From Saprospiraceae bacterium (GTDB lineage Bacteria; Bacteroidota; Bacteroidia; Chitinophagales; Saprospiraceae), in assembly GCA_020628855.1 (NCBI GenBank), contig JAHDEL010000003.1, positions 77,328 through 141,327 on the forward strand: DNA of 64,000 bases, given 5' to 3'. Shown piece by piece: positions 23,269-32,331 of the stretch; the stretch's first letter is position 1, and the number at the start of each line of letters is the position of its first letter. The translations under genes and the position numbers were made by a program. The notes beneath the pieces are model-generated. The model worked only from the letters and a program-made list of their open reading frames with translations. It was not told the origin of the DNA and made no database searches.

Positions 23269-24288
23269 TTAGCTATTCTCTTTTAAGAGTCTTTGTGATT
23301 GTTTATCACCTAGTTCTGAGGCGTCTGTCCAATCCTTTATGTGACCACTTACCCCACTCTTCCATTTTGCAATACCTCTTTGACGTAGTATATCTGAGTC
23401 ACTAATTTCAAGAGGAGATTGTGGTTGCTCCATTGCCGCGTCAAATTGCTTAATTGACTCATCGTACTCTTCTTGTGCAAGCAACACTTCACCATAATAA
23501 TAAGAGACCCATCTCTTCCAAATGATATTAGGGTTGCCCTTATCGAATTTTCTATTAGAAAAAAGCTTTAAATCGAAGGCTGCTTTTTCATATTGTTGTA
23601 TTTCGAAATGAGCCTTTCCTTTATTTCTTCTGGCTTTCCAATATACTGGTTGGAGTGCTACGGATTTTTTTATCGCTTCTTCAAGGTCAGCAATTGCTTC
23701 TCCCAGCTTACCTTCTTCTAATAGTATTTTAGCTCTCCCGTAGTAGGCATATGGATTGGACGGATCAATACCAATACTTTTGGTATAATCTCGCATCGCA
23801 TCATGGTTGCGTTGGAGCTGCTTATTGACTTTTGCTCTCTTTTGATATGCTTGAGCATGCCTATCATATTTCTCGATAGCCTTTGTTAAATGCTCTAGGG
23901 CTTGCTCTTCCTTTCCTTCTTCATCCATCAGTGCACGACCTTTCAGAAATCTTTGAACAGCAATCTTATCACTGTTCGGTTCCATATGGTCATATTTCAA
24001 AACTTTGCCTTCTTCAATCAGCCATGCATCTATCTCTCCTGAAACTCCAAATTGGCTACAATATTCAAGCAGGGCGATAGTATTTTTGTATGTTTTATCG
24101 AAGACTTGCTTTACGAATCTGGGGATGTTGAGCATCAGAGAATCCTTAAAAAAGATTTCCTCTGTCTCAAAAAGCGCATCTGATTTATGATAGTTCTCTG
24201 CACGATACTCGTACATTTTTACAGCCTTACTAAAGCTCTTTTCAGACCCAAATTCAATGTTACCCTGTATGATGGCTTTGTAAAGCAT
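23269..24288 (-). CDS. TPR protein of unknown function
   Basis: The 339-residue product has no signal peptide or membrane helix and is probably cytoplasmic. The N-terminal 110 residues are not a known domain. From about 115 to 300 there are at least four tetratricopeptide repeats with the W/L-G/A-Y pattern: ALEHLTKAIEKYDRHAQAYQ, AMRDYTKSIGIDPSNPYAYY, GEAIADLEEAIKKS and SIKQFDAAMEQPQSPLEISD. TPR proteins are scaffolds, and the partner is unknown. It ends 38 bp before the PorE-like gene on the same strand, so cotranscription is likely and a cell-envelope link is possible. Confidence 0.8.
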   Translation of the reverse strand: MLYKAIIQGNIEFGSEKSFSKAVKMYEYRAENYHKSDALFETEEIFFKDSLMLNIPRFVKQVFDKTYKNTIALLEYCSQFGVSGEIDAWLIEEGKVLKYDHMEPNSDKIAVQRFLKGRALMDEEGKEEQALEHLTKAIEKYDRHAQAYQKRAKVNKQLQRNHDAMRDYTKSIGIDPSNPYAYYGRAKILLEEGKLGEAIADLEEAIKKSVALQPVYWKARRNKGKAHFEIQQYEKAAFDLKLFSNRKFDKGNPNIIWKRWVSYYYGEVLLAQEEYDESIKQFDAAMEQPQSPLEISDSDILRQRGIAKWKSGVSGHIKDWTDASELGDKQSQRLLKENS

Positions 24289-24316
24289 ATACTCTATGAA
24301 AAGAAAAAACTATTCC

Positions 24317-24346
24317 AAAAAACACAAAATCCACTATTGAGTGGAT
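24317..24346 (-). terminator. Terminator after the radical SAM gene (minus strand)
   Basis: On the minus strand ATCCACT pairs with AGTGGAT (forward 24329-24346, loop 4 nt) and is followed by a T-rich tract read from forward A residues 24317-24328. It ends the S46 peptidase-radical SAM transcript. Confidence 0.75.
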
Positions 24347-24409
24347 AATACCCTAAAGCAATTACAAAATCAAGTATTCTTTTGTTCAAAAATCTTGCAA
24401 TTTTTCATG

Positions 24410-25438
24410 CTAATTTGCCCAGACTTTGCAACCTTCACTACAGTTAGCACAAATATCTATTTCTTGTCTACCGATCAGGAGTTGGCTTCTGAAGTCGTTA
24501 TACTGTGGACTATGCCATACTTGCTTAAGAGAAGCTTGTTTAAGGTCGCCTAATTTATGCTCAGCATCTTTGTCAAAACAACAAGGTACTACTACTCCGT
24601 CCCAAGTGACAACACAGCTGTGCCACATCTTCCAACAACGATTCACCAATGCATGTTTAACTGTATATGTTCCATCAGACTGCATTTTATACCTGCTGTA
24701 TTTTTCTATGGTAGGAATGAGTGGATTCCCATTTGAATAATCATAGACTTGGGCGGTTTTGAACTTGACTTCATCAACTCCGATTTGATCAGCTAATTCT
24801 TGGACTTCATGGATCTGATGCTCATTGGGCTTGACTACCAAAAACTGAAAAACTATATACGGCGTCTTGCTTTTTGCTTGTCGACGAGCCTCGACCACGT
24901 TTCGTGCGCCTTGAAGAACTGACTCCAATTTGCCTTCTTTTCTGTATTGCTCATAAGTTTCTTGGGTAGTCCCATCAATGGAAATGATCAATCTATCAAG
25001 TCCGCTTTCCACCGTTTTTGCAGCATTCTCATTATTTAGAAAATGGCCATTCGTGGATGTGATTGTATAAATCCGTTTGCGAGATGCATAAGCAACCATT
25101 TCTAAGAAATCTGGATTTATGTATGGCTCACCCTGAAAATAAAAAATGAGATAAGACAATGTATCGTAAAAACTATCAATACTTTGTCTGAAGAAATCTT
25201 TCTTCAAGTTCCCAGTTTCCCTTGTGAAAGATCTTAATCCACTAGGACACTCAGGACATCTGAGATTGCATGCTGTTGTTGGTTCGAACGCAATTGACAT
25301 TGGAAGACCCCATTGAATGGGTTTCCTAAGCAATCTTGTCACTTGATAAGAAGAATAGAGTTTAACTATATTAACTACCCTCTTTATCGAAGTCTTAGAA
25401 AAGAACCTCAACCCATCAAACAATGCAGCCCGAGTCAT
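24410..25438 (-). CDS. Radical SAM/SPASM domain protein
   Basis: The product (342 residues from ATG 25438; an in-frame TTG at 25444 is an alternative) is a radical S-adenosylmethionine enzyme. The N-terminal part is basic and hydrophobic. The [4Fe-4S] motif CNLRCPEC (CxxxCxxC) follows the beta-strand SIAFEPTTA. The TIM-barrel body has FYFQGEPYINPDFLEM-like and LIISIDGTTQETYEQYRKEG segments. The C-terminal SPASM region has spaced cysteines (CWKMWHSC, VVPCCFDKDAEHKLGDL, ICANCSEGC) for auxiliary clusters. The family modifies peptides or sugars, or matures enzymes; the substrate here is unknown. It is 8 bp downstream of the S46 peptidase gene, so they are likely cotranscribed. Confidence 0.9.
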   Translation of the reverse strand: MTRAALFDGLRFFSKTSIKRVVNIVKLYSSYQVTRLLRKPIQWGLPMSIAFEPTTACNLRCPECPSGLRSFTRETGNLKKDFFRQSIDSFYDTLSYLIFYFQGEPYINPDFLEMVAYASRKRIYTITSTNGHFLNNENAAKTVESGLDRLIISIDGTTQETYEQYRKEGKLESVLQGARNVVEARRQAKSKTPYIVFQFLVVKPNEHQIHEVQELADQIGVDEVKFKTAQVYDYSNGNPLIPTIEKYSRYKMQSDGTYTVKHALVNRCWKMWHSCVVTWDGVVVPCCFDKDAEHKLGDLKQASLKQVWHSPQYNDFRSQLLIGRQEIDICANCSEGCKVWAN

Positions 25439-25446
25439 TATCAATG

Positions 25447-27759
25447 TTAAGACTTACAGCAATTTTTATGTTTTTTGCAAGGCTTTCCTTTCTTCATACA
25501 CTTCTTACAAGTCTTACAAAGTCCATCAGGTGTGCACATACTACTGTCACAGTTACCACAGTTTGATCCGTCTTTACAGCATGTTTTGCCATCATCTGTC
25601 GGGTTTATGAGATTGATGTTCGAGGATTTCGGATTCACCAATTGCATTTCATCAATCAAATGCCCTGCGTTCGCAAATTTGTCAATAACAAACAAAATAT
25701 ACCGAGCATCTACCATAATATTTCTACAGATAGATTTATCATAGTTGATATCACTCATGGTACCTTCCCATACTCTATCAAAATTGAGCCCAATCAAATT
25801 ACCATAGGCGTCTATAGCCGGACTACCACTATTACCTCCTGTAGTATGATTACTGCCTAAAAAACATACTGGCATCTTACCTTCTGAATCTGCATATTGT
25901 CCATAGTCCTTATCCTGATACAATTCAATCAACTTGGGATGTACATCAAACTCGTAATCGTCAGGAACATATTTAGCAATAACTCCACCTAACGATGTCA
26001 CTGGATTATACCACACTCCGTCCTTGGGCTCATAACCATTCACCTGCCCATAGGTAACACGCATAGTGCTGTTTGCGTCTGGATAGAATTTCTTTTCTGG
26101 AAAGGCGAGCATTTGAGACTTCATGTACAGTCTTTGGAGGGAATCTATCTTTGCATTAATTGCACTGTATTTAGTTGCTGCCTTTTCGTTATAGAGTGCA
26201 GACCAGTCTGTGTACAACTGATATCCTGCATCATTACTCAGCATACTCATAGCATCCTTTGGTGCGCCTTTGAGTAGTGACAATAATTTATCACCATCTG
26301 CCAAAATTGAATTACTATAGACTTTGTCTGCTAATGCTTGAGCACTTCCTCTTAATCCTGCTGGAACATACTTGGCGTCAAGATTTTCTTTATACATCTC
26401 TATTAGCGATTCGAAAACTAGCTTATCAACATTTGGATCATAGTTCTTATAGAGGGATTCGAAAAATGGTATTACTCTTTGAGCAAAACCATTATAAGCG
26501 TCTTCTCCATTGTTCTCATATCTATCAAGTAGTCTTTTTGTAATACTTGCAACTCGCAATAGCTCAACATTCCTTCCTGATATTTCAGAATAATAATCTT
26601 TGACCAATGCATAAGGCTCTATTTCAGAATAGTATTGATCAAACTCTTTCAGATATCTCTTCACTTCAGGATTTCGGGAAACAAGTTCCTTTTCAAATGC
26701 TCGCTTTTTGTCTAATGCATTTGTTTTTTCTAGGCCTAGACTTTCACCAATCCATTTTTTCCAATAATTAGCTATGCTTGCAAACTTGGATGCATACTTC
26801 AGTTTGATTTCTGCATCTTCTCTCATTTTCTTACCAACGATATCTAGAGCATTCTCACGGATTTGGATTTTGGCAGGGTTAAGCACTTCCAATGTTTGCT
26901 TGACTGCATGGGATGGAAGATATTGTCTAGTTCTTCCAGGAAAACCAAAAACAAGAGTAAAGTCTCCTTCCTCAACTCCATCTAGTGAAATAGGCAGAGA
27001 ATGTTTTGGAGCATAAGCAACATTATTTGGGCTGTATTCAGCAGGCTCATTATTCTCATCTGCATATATTCTGAATAATGCAAAATCGCCTGTATGTCTT
27101 GGCCACTCCCAGTTATCAGTATCAGCTCCAAATTTGCCTATACTTTCGGGCGGAGCACCCACCAATCTTACATCAGGATAAGAGATCGTAATGAAGGCAA
27201 AGTATTGATTAGTATTGAAAAAAGGTTTGATCTCAATATCGCGAAACTTGGCAAGTTTCAGGGTTGCCTTATATGCTGTGATATTCTTATCAATAATTGA
27301 ATTACGCTCGGCATCAGTTGTTACATTCTCAGTACCTTCTAAAATAATCGCAGATACATCTTCTATGCGTTCAATAAATTTAGCAAAGAGGCCAGGATTG
27401 GGCAATTCGTCACCTTTTGAATCTGCCCAGAAACCGTCTTTCAAATAATTATTCTCAAGTGTTGAATGACTTTGGATCTCACTATAACCACAATGATGAT
27501 TAGTCAAGAGCAATCCTTGATCAGAAATAACCTCAGAAGTACAAAATCCCCCAAAGTGAGCAATCGCATCCTTCAGTGACCCTTGATTCACTGAATAGAT
27601 ATCTTCTGCACTCATTTTCATTCCCATACCTTGCATTTCCTCTTCATTCAATGCTTTCAATAGTAGTGGCAGCCACATTCCTTCACCAGCAAAGACAGTG
27701 AGCAAGGATGTACAAGAAAATATTACTGTAAGGACAACCGATCGAATCATGTTTACCAT
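25447..27759 (-). CDS. S46 dipeptidyl-peptidase, DPP11-like, with Cys-rich tail
   Basis: S46 peptidases remove N-terminal dipeptides in the periplasm of Bacteroidota. The product (770 residues from ATG 27759; ATG 27750 is an alternative) has a signal peptide (VVLTVIFSCTSLLTVFAG). The catalytic His lies in TNHHCGYSE near 87, and the Ser in GGNSGSPAIDAYGNLIG near 645. The residue after NFD is Arg (FDRVWEG), the position that in Porphyromonas gives DPP11 its Asp/Glu specificity, whereas DPP7 has Gly. After the catalytic domain comes an unusual tail of about 47 residues with 11 cysteines and many lysines (CKTCKKCMKKGKPC and similar). A -7 box lies at 27790-27797. Confidence 0.92.
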   Translation of the reverse strand: MVNMIRSVVLTVIFSCTSLLTVFAGEGMWLPLLLKALNEEEMQGMGMKMSAEDIYSVNQGSLKDAIAHFGGFCTSEVISDQGLLLTNHHCGYSEIQSHSTLENNYLKDGFWADSKGDELPNPGLFAKFIERIEDVSAIILEGTENVTTDAERNSIIDKNITAYKATLKLAKFRDIEIKPFFNTNQYFAFITISYPDVRLVGAPPESIGKFGADTDNWEWPRHTGDFALFRIYADENNEPAEYSPNNVAYAPKHSLPISLDGVEEGDFTLVFGFPGRTRQYLPSHAVKQTLEVLNPAKIQIRENALDIVGKKMREDAEIKLKYASKFASIANYWKKWIGESLGLEKTNALDKKRAFEKELVSRNPEVKRYLKEFDQYYSEIEPYALVKDYYSEISGRNVELLRVASITKRLLDRYENNGEDAYNGFAQRVIPFFESLYKNYDPNVDKLVFESLIEMYKENLDAKYVPAGLRGSAQALADKVYSNSILADGDKLLSLLKGAPKDAMSMLSNDAGYQLYTDWSALYNEKAATKYSAINAKIDSLQRLYMKSQMLAFPEKKFYPDANSTMRVTYGQVNGYEPKDGVWYNPVTSLGGVIAKYVPDDYEFDVHPKLIELYQDKDYGQYADSEGKMPVCFLGSNHTTGGNSGSPAIDAYGNLIGLNFDRVWEGTMSDINYDKSICRNIMVDARYILFVIDKFANAGHLIDEMQLVNPKSSNINLINPTDDGKTCCKDGSNCGNCDSSMCTPDGLCKTCKKCMKKGKPCKKHKNCCKS

Positions 27760-27789
27760 TTTAGACTTCTTTAAAATTATATAGCTCAC

Positions 27790-27797
27790 CAAAAATA
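27790..27797 (-). promoter_or_regulatory. Predicted -7 box for the S46 peptidase operon
   Basis: On the minus strand TATTTTTG matches TAnnTTTG and lies 30 nt before the ATG at 27759. It excludes the in-frame start codon at 27792, which falls inside the box. Confidence 0.45.
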
Positions 27798-27832
27798 ATG
27801 GATTATATTCGAAGTTCTCAATTCAAACACAT

Positions 27833-28534
27833 TTGACCCCACTCTTTACATTATCCTCTTCTTTTGATGCTTATACAATAGAGCACTTTGCTCCATTAAT
27901 ACTCACACTGCTAATGGGTATTGCAGTAATCAAATTTGCTCAAAAGCAAAGTGAATTATGGAAAGTTAGAATTGGCTTCTATATAGCTATGATTCCTTTC
28001 ATTGCGGTAATATCGAGGATTGTCCTTTTGTTAGCAGATCAAACTTTTTCAATCAAGGAAGACTTGCCATTGCATCTCTGCAGAATAATAGGTCTTATGG
28101 TCCCATTTGTTATGTTATACAAAAATCGATTCTGGATGGGGGTATTTTACTTCTGGGTTGGAGTTGGGACATTAGCGGCTAACTTCGTCCCTGATATTGA
28201 TTATGGTTTTCCTTCAATCCATTATTTCCTGTATTGGATGGGGCATAGTATTCTTGTTATCATTCCCTTTTATGTCATATTTGTCCATCGAGTTAAGATT
28301 GCATTTCGTGATCTTGTAAACGCTTTTTGGGTGGCAAATGTCTTGCTTCTGATCTGTTGGCTTATCAATTTAGGGTTAGGATCTAACTACTTCTATGCTA
28401 TGAAAATGCCTCCAACTGGTGGTCTGTTGGATTTTCTGGGACCTTACCCGTATTTCATTTTTGGCATGCAACTTTTAAGCTTAGTCCTTTTTCTTTTGTT
28501 TTATCTTCCGATTGCATTGACCAGAAAATCTTAA
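27833..28534 (+). CDS. TIGR02206-type integral membrane protein
   Basis: A 233-residue polytopic protein with about six to seven hydrophobic helices and few polar loops. It fits the TIGR02206 (YwaF-like) family of unknown function. Family-like features include LPLHLCRIIGLMVPFVMLY, a segment with WVGVGTLAANFVPDIDYGF, and the polar intramembrane stretch SIHYFLYWMGHSILVIIPF. It starts at TTG; the ATG at 27798 is out of frame. It is monocistronic or shares a weak promoter region with the divergent S46 gene. No transport substrate can be inferred. Confidence 0.85.
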   Translation: MTPLFTLSSSFDAYTIEHFAPLILTLLMGIAVIKFAQKQSELWKVRIGFYIAMIPFIAVISRIVLLLADQTFSIKEDLPLHLCRIIGLMVPFVMLYKNRFWMGVFYFWVGVGTLAANFVPDIDYGFPSIHYFLYWMGHSILVIIPFYVIFVHRVKIAFRDLVNAFWVANVLLLICWLINLGLGSNYFYAMKMPPTGGLLDFLGPYPYFIFGMQLLSLVLFLLFYLPIALTRKS

Positions 28535-28618
28535 ATTAAGTTAAACGGCGTTAAGCGTATTTTAATGCGCTTGTGTTTACTCAGTCTTTGCACTACATTC
28601 AAGAAAAAATCAGACACT

Positions 28619-29146
28619 ATGAGAGTATTATTGTTTATTTGTCTTGTTGCATTGTTTGGCTCTTGCACAACACAACTCCGTCCTCTTACTCATGATATTT
28701 ATCAAGAATTTGGCTTTAATGAAGGAAATCTAAAAAAAATTCAATTCTACCTATCTGATGATGTGGTCTTATTTAGAAAAGCCAGAACCGGAAAATCTCA
28801 AATTGAGAATGGATCCATTAAACTCATTAGGGGTCAAAAAATTGAGGAAATACGATTTAAAAAAGGCACTCCAGGTGTCTTCACCTTTTCGCCAGACAGA
28901 AAGAAATTAGCAATTAGTTTTGACCAGTCTGATGAAATGTACTTAATCTTTGGCCCTAACCCCAAGTTGTCAAATAAATATGTGCTCCTTGCAAAGGAAT
29001 GGAATCGTGGACAGGGTTCTGTTATATACGGTGGTGAAGAATTTAGTGTGAGAGCAAACGATGGCTTAGCTGGACTTTTGGTTGATATCAAAAAACTTCA
29101 AAATACTGAGATAAATAGAAGCGTGGCAAAAGGGAGAAGAATCTGA
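28619..29146 (+). CDS. Hypothetical lipoprotein
   Basis: From the ATG at 28619 the product has 175 residues and a compact lipoprotein signal (MRVLLFICLVALFGSC, acylated Cys at 16). An upstream ATG at 28565 would put 18 extra residues ahead of the signal and is unlikely. The mature part shows beta-rich segments such as IQFYLSDDVVLFRKART, EIRFKKGTPGVFTFSPDRK and SVIYGGEEFSVRANDG, and ends in a basic tail. Similar lipoproteins recur in Bacteroidota without known function. It is 84 bp downstream of the membrane protein gene and 71 bp upstream of the transketolase gene, which has its own promoter. Confidence 0.75.
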   Translation: MRVLLFICLVALFGSCTTQLRPLTHDIYQEFGFNEGNLKKIQFYLSDDVVLFRKARTGKSQIENGSIKLIRGQKIEEIRFKKGTPGVFTFSPDRKKLAISFDQSDEMYLIFGPNPKLSNKYVLLAKEWNRGQGSVIYGGEEFSVRANDGLAGLLVDIKKLQNTEINRSVAKGRRI

Positions 29147-29189
29147 TATATTACTTGTCAAATTAATATGTGTTAAACTCTCAGAATAG

Positions 29190-29197
29190 TACATTTG
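29190..29197 (+). promoter_or_regulatory. Predicted -7 box for the transketolase gene
   Basis: TACATTTG matches TAnnTTTG exactly and ends 20 nt before the ATG. No -33 TTG is seen at the usual distance. Confidence 0.5.
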
Positions 29198-29217
29198 TTG
29201 GCATATAACCAACTTGT

Positions 29218-31245
29218 ATGCCTACAAACATTTCTCTTCAAGCTGCAGACAATATTCGTGTATTAAGTGCGGCAATGGTAGAAAAAGCAAACTCTGGCCA
29301 CCCAGGTGGACCAATGGGAGGTGCTGATTTTATCCATATTCTTTATTCTGAGTTTCTCAACTTTGACCCTAATGATGGAAACTGGCCACTGAGAGATAGA
29401 TTCTATCTTGACGCTGGTCACATGTCCGCAATGCTTTACAGCCAATTAGCATTAATTGGCAAGTACTCGATGGAAGATTTACAGCGATTTCGACAGTGGA
29501 AGTCAGTAACTCCTGGACATCCAGAAGTGGATTTTGAAAGAGGTGTTGAAAATACTTCTGGACCATTAGGTCTTGGTCATGCATTTGGGATTGGTAGCGC
29601 AATTGCTGAGCGTTTTCTGCATGCTAGATTTGGAGAATCGGTCGCCCATAAGACCTATATCTATATATCTGATGGGGGTATTCAAGAAGAAATTTCACAA
29701 GGAGCAGGAAGGATAGCTGGGAGCCTTGGACTAGGTAATATCATCATGTTTTACGATGCTAATGACGTCCAGCTTTCTCATACCGTAAGTGAAATAAGTA
29801 ATGAAGATACTGCAAGTAAATACAGAGCTCTTGGGTGGCATGTAATTACAATTGATGGAAATGACCACAATCAAATTAGAGGAGCAATTCAACAATGCAT
29901 AGACGAAACAGACAAACCAAGCCTTATTATTGGTGAAACACTGATGGGAAAAGGAGTGCGTAATGCAGATGGTGAGTTAGCTGAAGGGGAGGTAGAATAT
30001 CATGGAAAACCACTTGGAAAATCTAGTGCTGACTATGGTCAAACGATAAAAAATCTTGGAGGAGATAGCAATAATCCTTTTGTTATATTTCCCGAAGTCA
30101 AGCAATATTACAAGCATATTTTAGAAGAGAAATCAACTGTAGCAAACAGAAGAAAAATAGAATTTGGCAAGTGGTCAGATGCTAATGTAGAGTTAGCACA
30201 GCAATATGCTAGTTTTCTCGAGAAGAAGTATACACTTAATTGGGCAGAAATCGACCAAAAACCTGATGTTGCAACAAGAAACGCTTCTGGGCTTGTACTT
30301 AGTCATCTTGCAGATCAAGTTCCTAATATGATTGTTTCATCTGCTGACCTTTGTGTTAGTGATAAAACTGAAGCTTTTCTGAAGAAGACATCACAATTTG
30401 CGTATCATGATTTTAGTGGAGCATTCTTACAAGCTGGAGTCTCAGAACTGAGCATGGCTGCACTTTGTACTGGAATGGCGCTACATGGAGGAGTGATTCC
30501 TGTATGTGCTACTTTCTTCGCATTTAGTGACTATATGAAGCCTGCAATTAGAGTAGCGGCATTGATGGAACAGCAAGTTATCTTTCTTTGGACTCATGAT
30601 GCCTTTAGAGTTGGTGAAGATGGTCCTACACATCAACCTATCGAGCAAGAAGCTCAAATTAGGTTGCTCGAACATCTCAATAACCATAGTGGCAATCAAT
30701 CATTTCTAGCACTAAGACCTGCTGATGCCGAAGAAACAACAGTGTGTTGGAAAATGGCCTTAGAAAATAGTGCTAGTCCTTCTGGGCTTATTCTATCAAG
30801 ACAGAATATTGAGAGTCTGCCAACGTCTGATAGAAAAGAACAAGCTGTAAATGCTGTATTTGGTGGCTATATAGTAAAAGCAACAGATAATCCAGATGTA
30901 GTGCTCCTTGCAAATGGATCAGAAGTAAGTACGCTATTTGGCGCTGCAGAATTAATCGAATCAAAAAGTGATTACAAAGTCCAAATTAGCAGCATACCTT
31001 CAGAGGGTGTCTTCACACGTCAAGACTTTTCATACAAGGAAAAGGTACTCCCTGCGAATGTCAGAAGATATGGTCTGACAGCAGGTTTGCCAGTCACACT
31101 TTCCAATTTGGTTGGAAGTAATGGACAAGTCCAAGGGCTCAACCATTTCGGGTATTCAGCACCTTACACTGTATTAGATCAAAAGTTTGGTTATACCGCA
31201 GAGCAAGTAGCAGAGAATGTCATTGCTATGCTCAACAACAATTAA
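29218..31245 (+). CDS. tkt: Transketolase
   Basis: Transketolase moves two-carbon units between sugar phosphates using thiamine diphosphate in the pentose phosphate pathway. The 675-residue product is full length. The pyrophosphate-binding part has SGHPGGPMGGAD near residue 26, LGLGHAFGIGSAIAERF, and the metal-binding SDGGIQEEISQGAGRI with FYDANDVQLS. The pyrimidine domain has SADLCVSDKTEAFL, the cofactor-activating Glu region AGVSELSMA and HDAFRVGEDGPTHQP. The C-terminal domain has VVLLANGSEVSTL. AGVSEL differs from the commoner GxREH form, as some variants do. It overlaps the convergent hpf by 4 bp. Confidence 0.95.
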   Translation: MPTNISLQAADNIRVLSAAMVEKANSGHPGGPMGGADFIHILYSEFLNFDPNDGNWPLRDRFYLDAGHMSAMLYSQLALIGKYSMEDLQRFRQWKSVTPGHPEVDFERGVENTSGPLGLGHAFGIGSAIAERFLHARFGESVAHKTYIYISDGGIQEEISQGAGRIAGSLGLGNIIMFYDANDVQLSHTVSEISNEDTASKYRALGWHVITIDGNDHNQIRGAIQQCIDETDKPSLIIGETLMGKGVRNADGELAEGEVEYHGKPLGKSSADYGQTIKNLGGDSNNPFVIFPEVKQYYKHILEEKSTVANRRKIEFGKWSDANVELAQQYASFLEKKYTLNWAEIDQKPDVATRNASGLVLSHLADQVPNMIVSSADLCVSDKTEAFLKKTSQFAYHDFSGAFLQAGVSELSMAALCTGMALHGGVIPVCATFFAFSDYMKPAIRVAALMEQQVIFLWTHDAFRVGEDGPTHQPIEQEAQIRLLEHLNNHSGNQSFLALRPADAEETTVCWKMALENSASPSGLILSRQNIESLPTSDRKEQAVNAVFGGYIVKATDNPDVVLLANGSEVSTLFGAAELIESKSDYKVQISSIPSEGVFTRQDFSYKEKVLPANVRRYGLTAGLPVTLSNLVGSNGQVQGLNHFGYSAPYTVLDQKFGYTAEQVAENVIAMLNNN

Positions 31246-31523
31246 TCTTTCCTAGATCTTAATTGCCTCTTGAGGAGCTGTAATGTCCTAGATAGAGACT
31301 TTTCAAAAGAATGAGACTTTTCTGAGACTATAATATCGGTACCAGGTATACCTAACCTCACCTTAATCTCGCTATTAGCCATTGGCTCATTATGCTCTTT
31401 ATGCAGATAGACATCAGCATAAGTTATTCTGTCATAATACTTGGTCAATTTTAGCAGCTTTTCTTCGATAAGCTCCATTAAATTCCCAGTAATTCTAAAA
31501 GAAGATTGAATGTTCACTCGCAT
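31242..31523 (-). CDS. hpf: Short ribosome hibernation promoting factor
   Basis: The 93-residue product matches the short HPF/YfiA family that binds the 30S decoding centre in starved cells and promotes 100S dimers. Hallmarks are MRVNIQSSFRITGNLMELIE, LTKYYDRITYADVYL, EIKVRLGIPGTDIIVSEKS and SFEKSLSRTLQLLKRQLR; the beta-alpha-beta-beta-beta-alpha order is readable. It lacks the C-terminal dimerisation domain of long HPF. The 3' ends of hpf and tkt overlap, and an inverted repeat (CAATTAA/TTAATTG, 31239-31265) spans both stops. Confidence 0.92.
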   Translation of the reverse strand: MRVNIQSSFRITGNLMELIEEKLLKLTKYYDRITYADVYLHKEHNEPMANSEIKVRLGIPGTDIIVSEKSHSFEKSLSRTLQLLKRQLRSRKD

Positions 31524-31604
31524 AGAATCTATTTAAAAGTGAAAGAAGATGTCACCACTAAAAATAGACCATATTCAAATTAAATGCAATAAGTAATAGT
31601 GTAT

Positions 31605-32216
31605 TTATCTCATTCTCGGTCGACGACGTTTCGAGCTACGTCCAGCCATATTCATACCTTTCTTGCCCATTGATTGAGCCAGCTTAGCCTGACCGCTTTG
31701 CTTTAAGGCTTTTTCCAACATGAACATTTGATCTTTTATTTGACTCATTGTAATGTTGAGCTTTTTAGCTTGCGAAAAATAATTCTTAGCAGCTGACCAA
31801 TTATTCTTCGTGGCACTCATGTTAGCAAGTTGGAGGTACACCATTGCTCTTTCATTATCGCTCGGTAAATTAAGACCGAGCGCTTTGTTAAAGTAGCCTT
31901 CTGCCTCCTTATTGTTGCCCGTATTTGCTTCTATGGATCCGTGCATAATGTAGAACATTGCTCTATTTGTCACATATAATAACCTAGGAAAAAAAGTGAG
32001 TCCAAGTCTCTGCTTAGCAGCTTGAAAATCTCCTTTCTCAACTAATTGACCTGCTGTCTGTACTGTTCCTAAAAGAAAGTATGAAACCAATAAAATGATT
32101 CCTATTAGTAAAAATGGAAACCCATACCAAAATCCATATGTGGTGGTCAAAATGATGCCCCCAATAATACCAATGGCAATTAAGGCAAATTTTAAATAGA
32201 TATTTATCGTGAACAT
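31605..32216 (-). CDS. Two-TM TPR protein
   Basis: A 203-residue product with two adjacent N-terminal membrane helices (about 10-55; LIAIGIIGGIILTTTYGFW and FPFLLIGIILLVSYFLLG). They are followed by a cytoplasmic or periplasmic TPR-like region: EAEGYFNKALGLNLPSDNER and WSAAKNYFSQAKKLNITMSQ. The C-terminus is strongly basic (SSKRRRPRMR). No catalytic feature is seen; it may be a membrane scaffold. It has its own -7 box (32244-32251). It follows hpf's region but reads as a separate transcription unit upstream of it. Confidence 0.8.
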   Translation of the reverse strand: MFTINIYLKFALIAIGIIGGIILTTTYGFWYGFPFLLIGIILLVSYFLLGTVQTAGQLVEKGDFQAAKQRLGLTFFPRLLYVTNRAMFYIMHGSIEANTGNNKEAEGYFNKALGLNLPSDNERAMVYLQLANMSATKNNWSAAKNYFSQAKKLNITMSQIKDQMFMLEKALKQSGQAKLAQSMGKKGMNMAGRSSKRRRPRMR

Positions 32217-32243
32217 AATTGTGTAAAGATGTAATGTGGGTCA

Positions 32244-32251
32244 CAAAAGTA
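32244..32251 (-). promoter_or_regulatory. Predicted -7 box for the two-TM TPR gene
   Basis: On the minus strand TACTTTTG matches TAnnTTTG and lies 27 nt before the ATG at 32216. Confidence 0.42.
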
Positions 32252-32331
32252 AAGAAATGTCTAGAAGATTATAAGGATGTGTTAGAGTTGAGTATTCAAT
32301 TTTGTAAATTGGATTACCTAAATGCAATACT

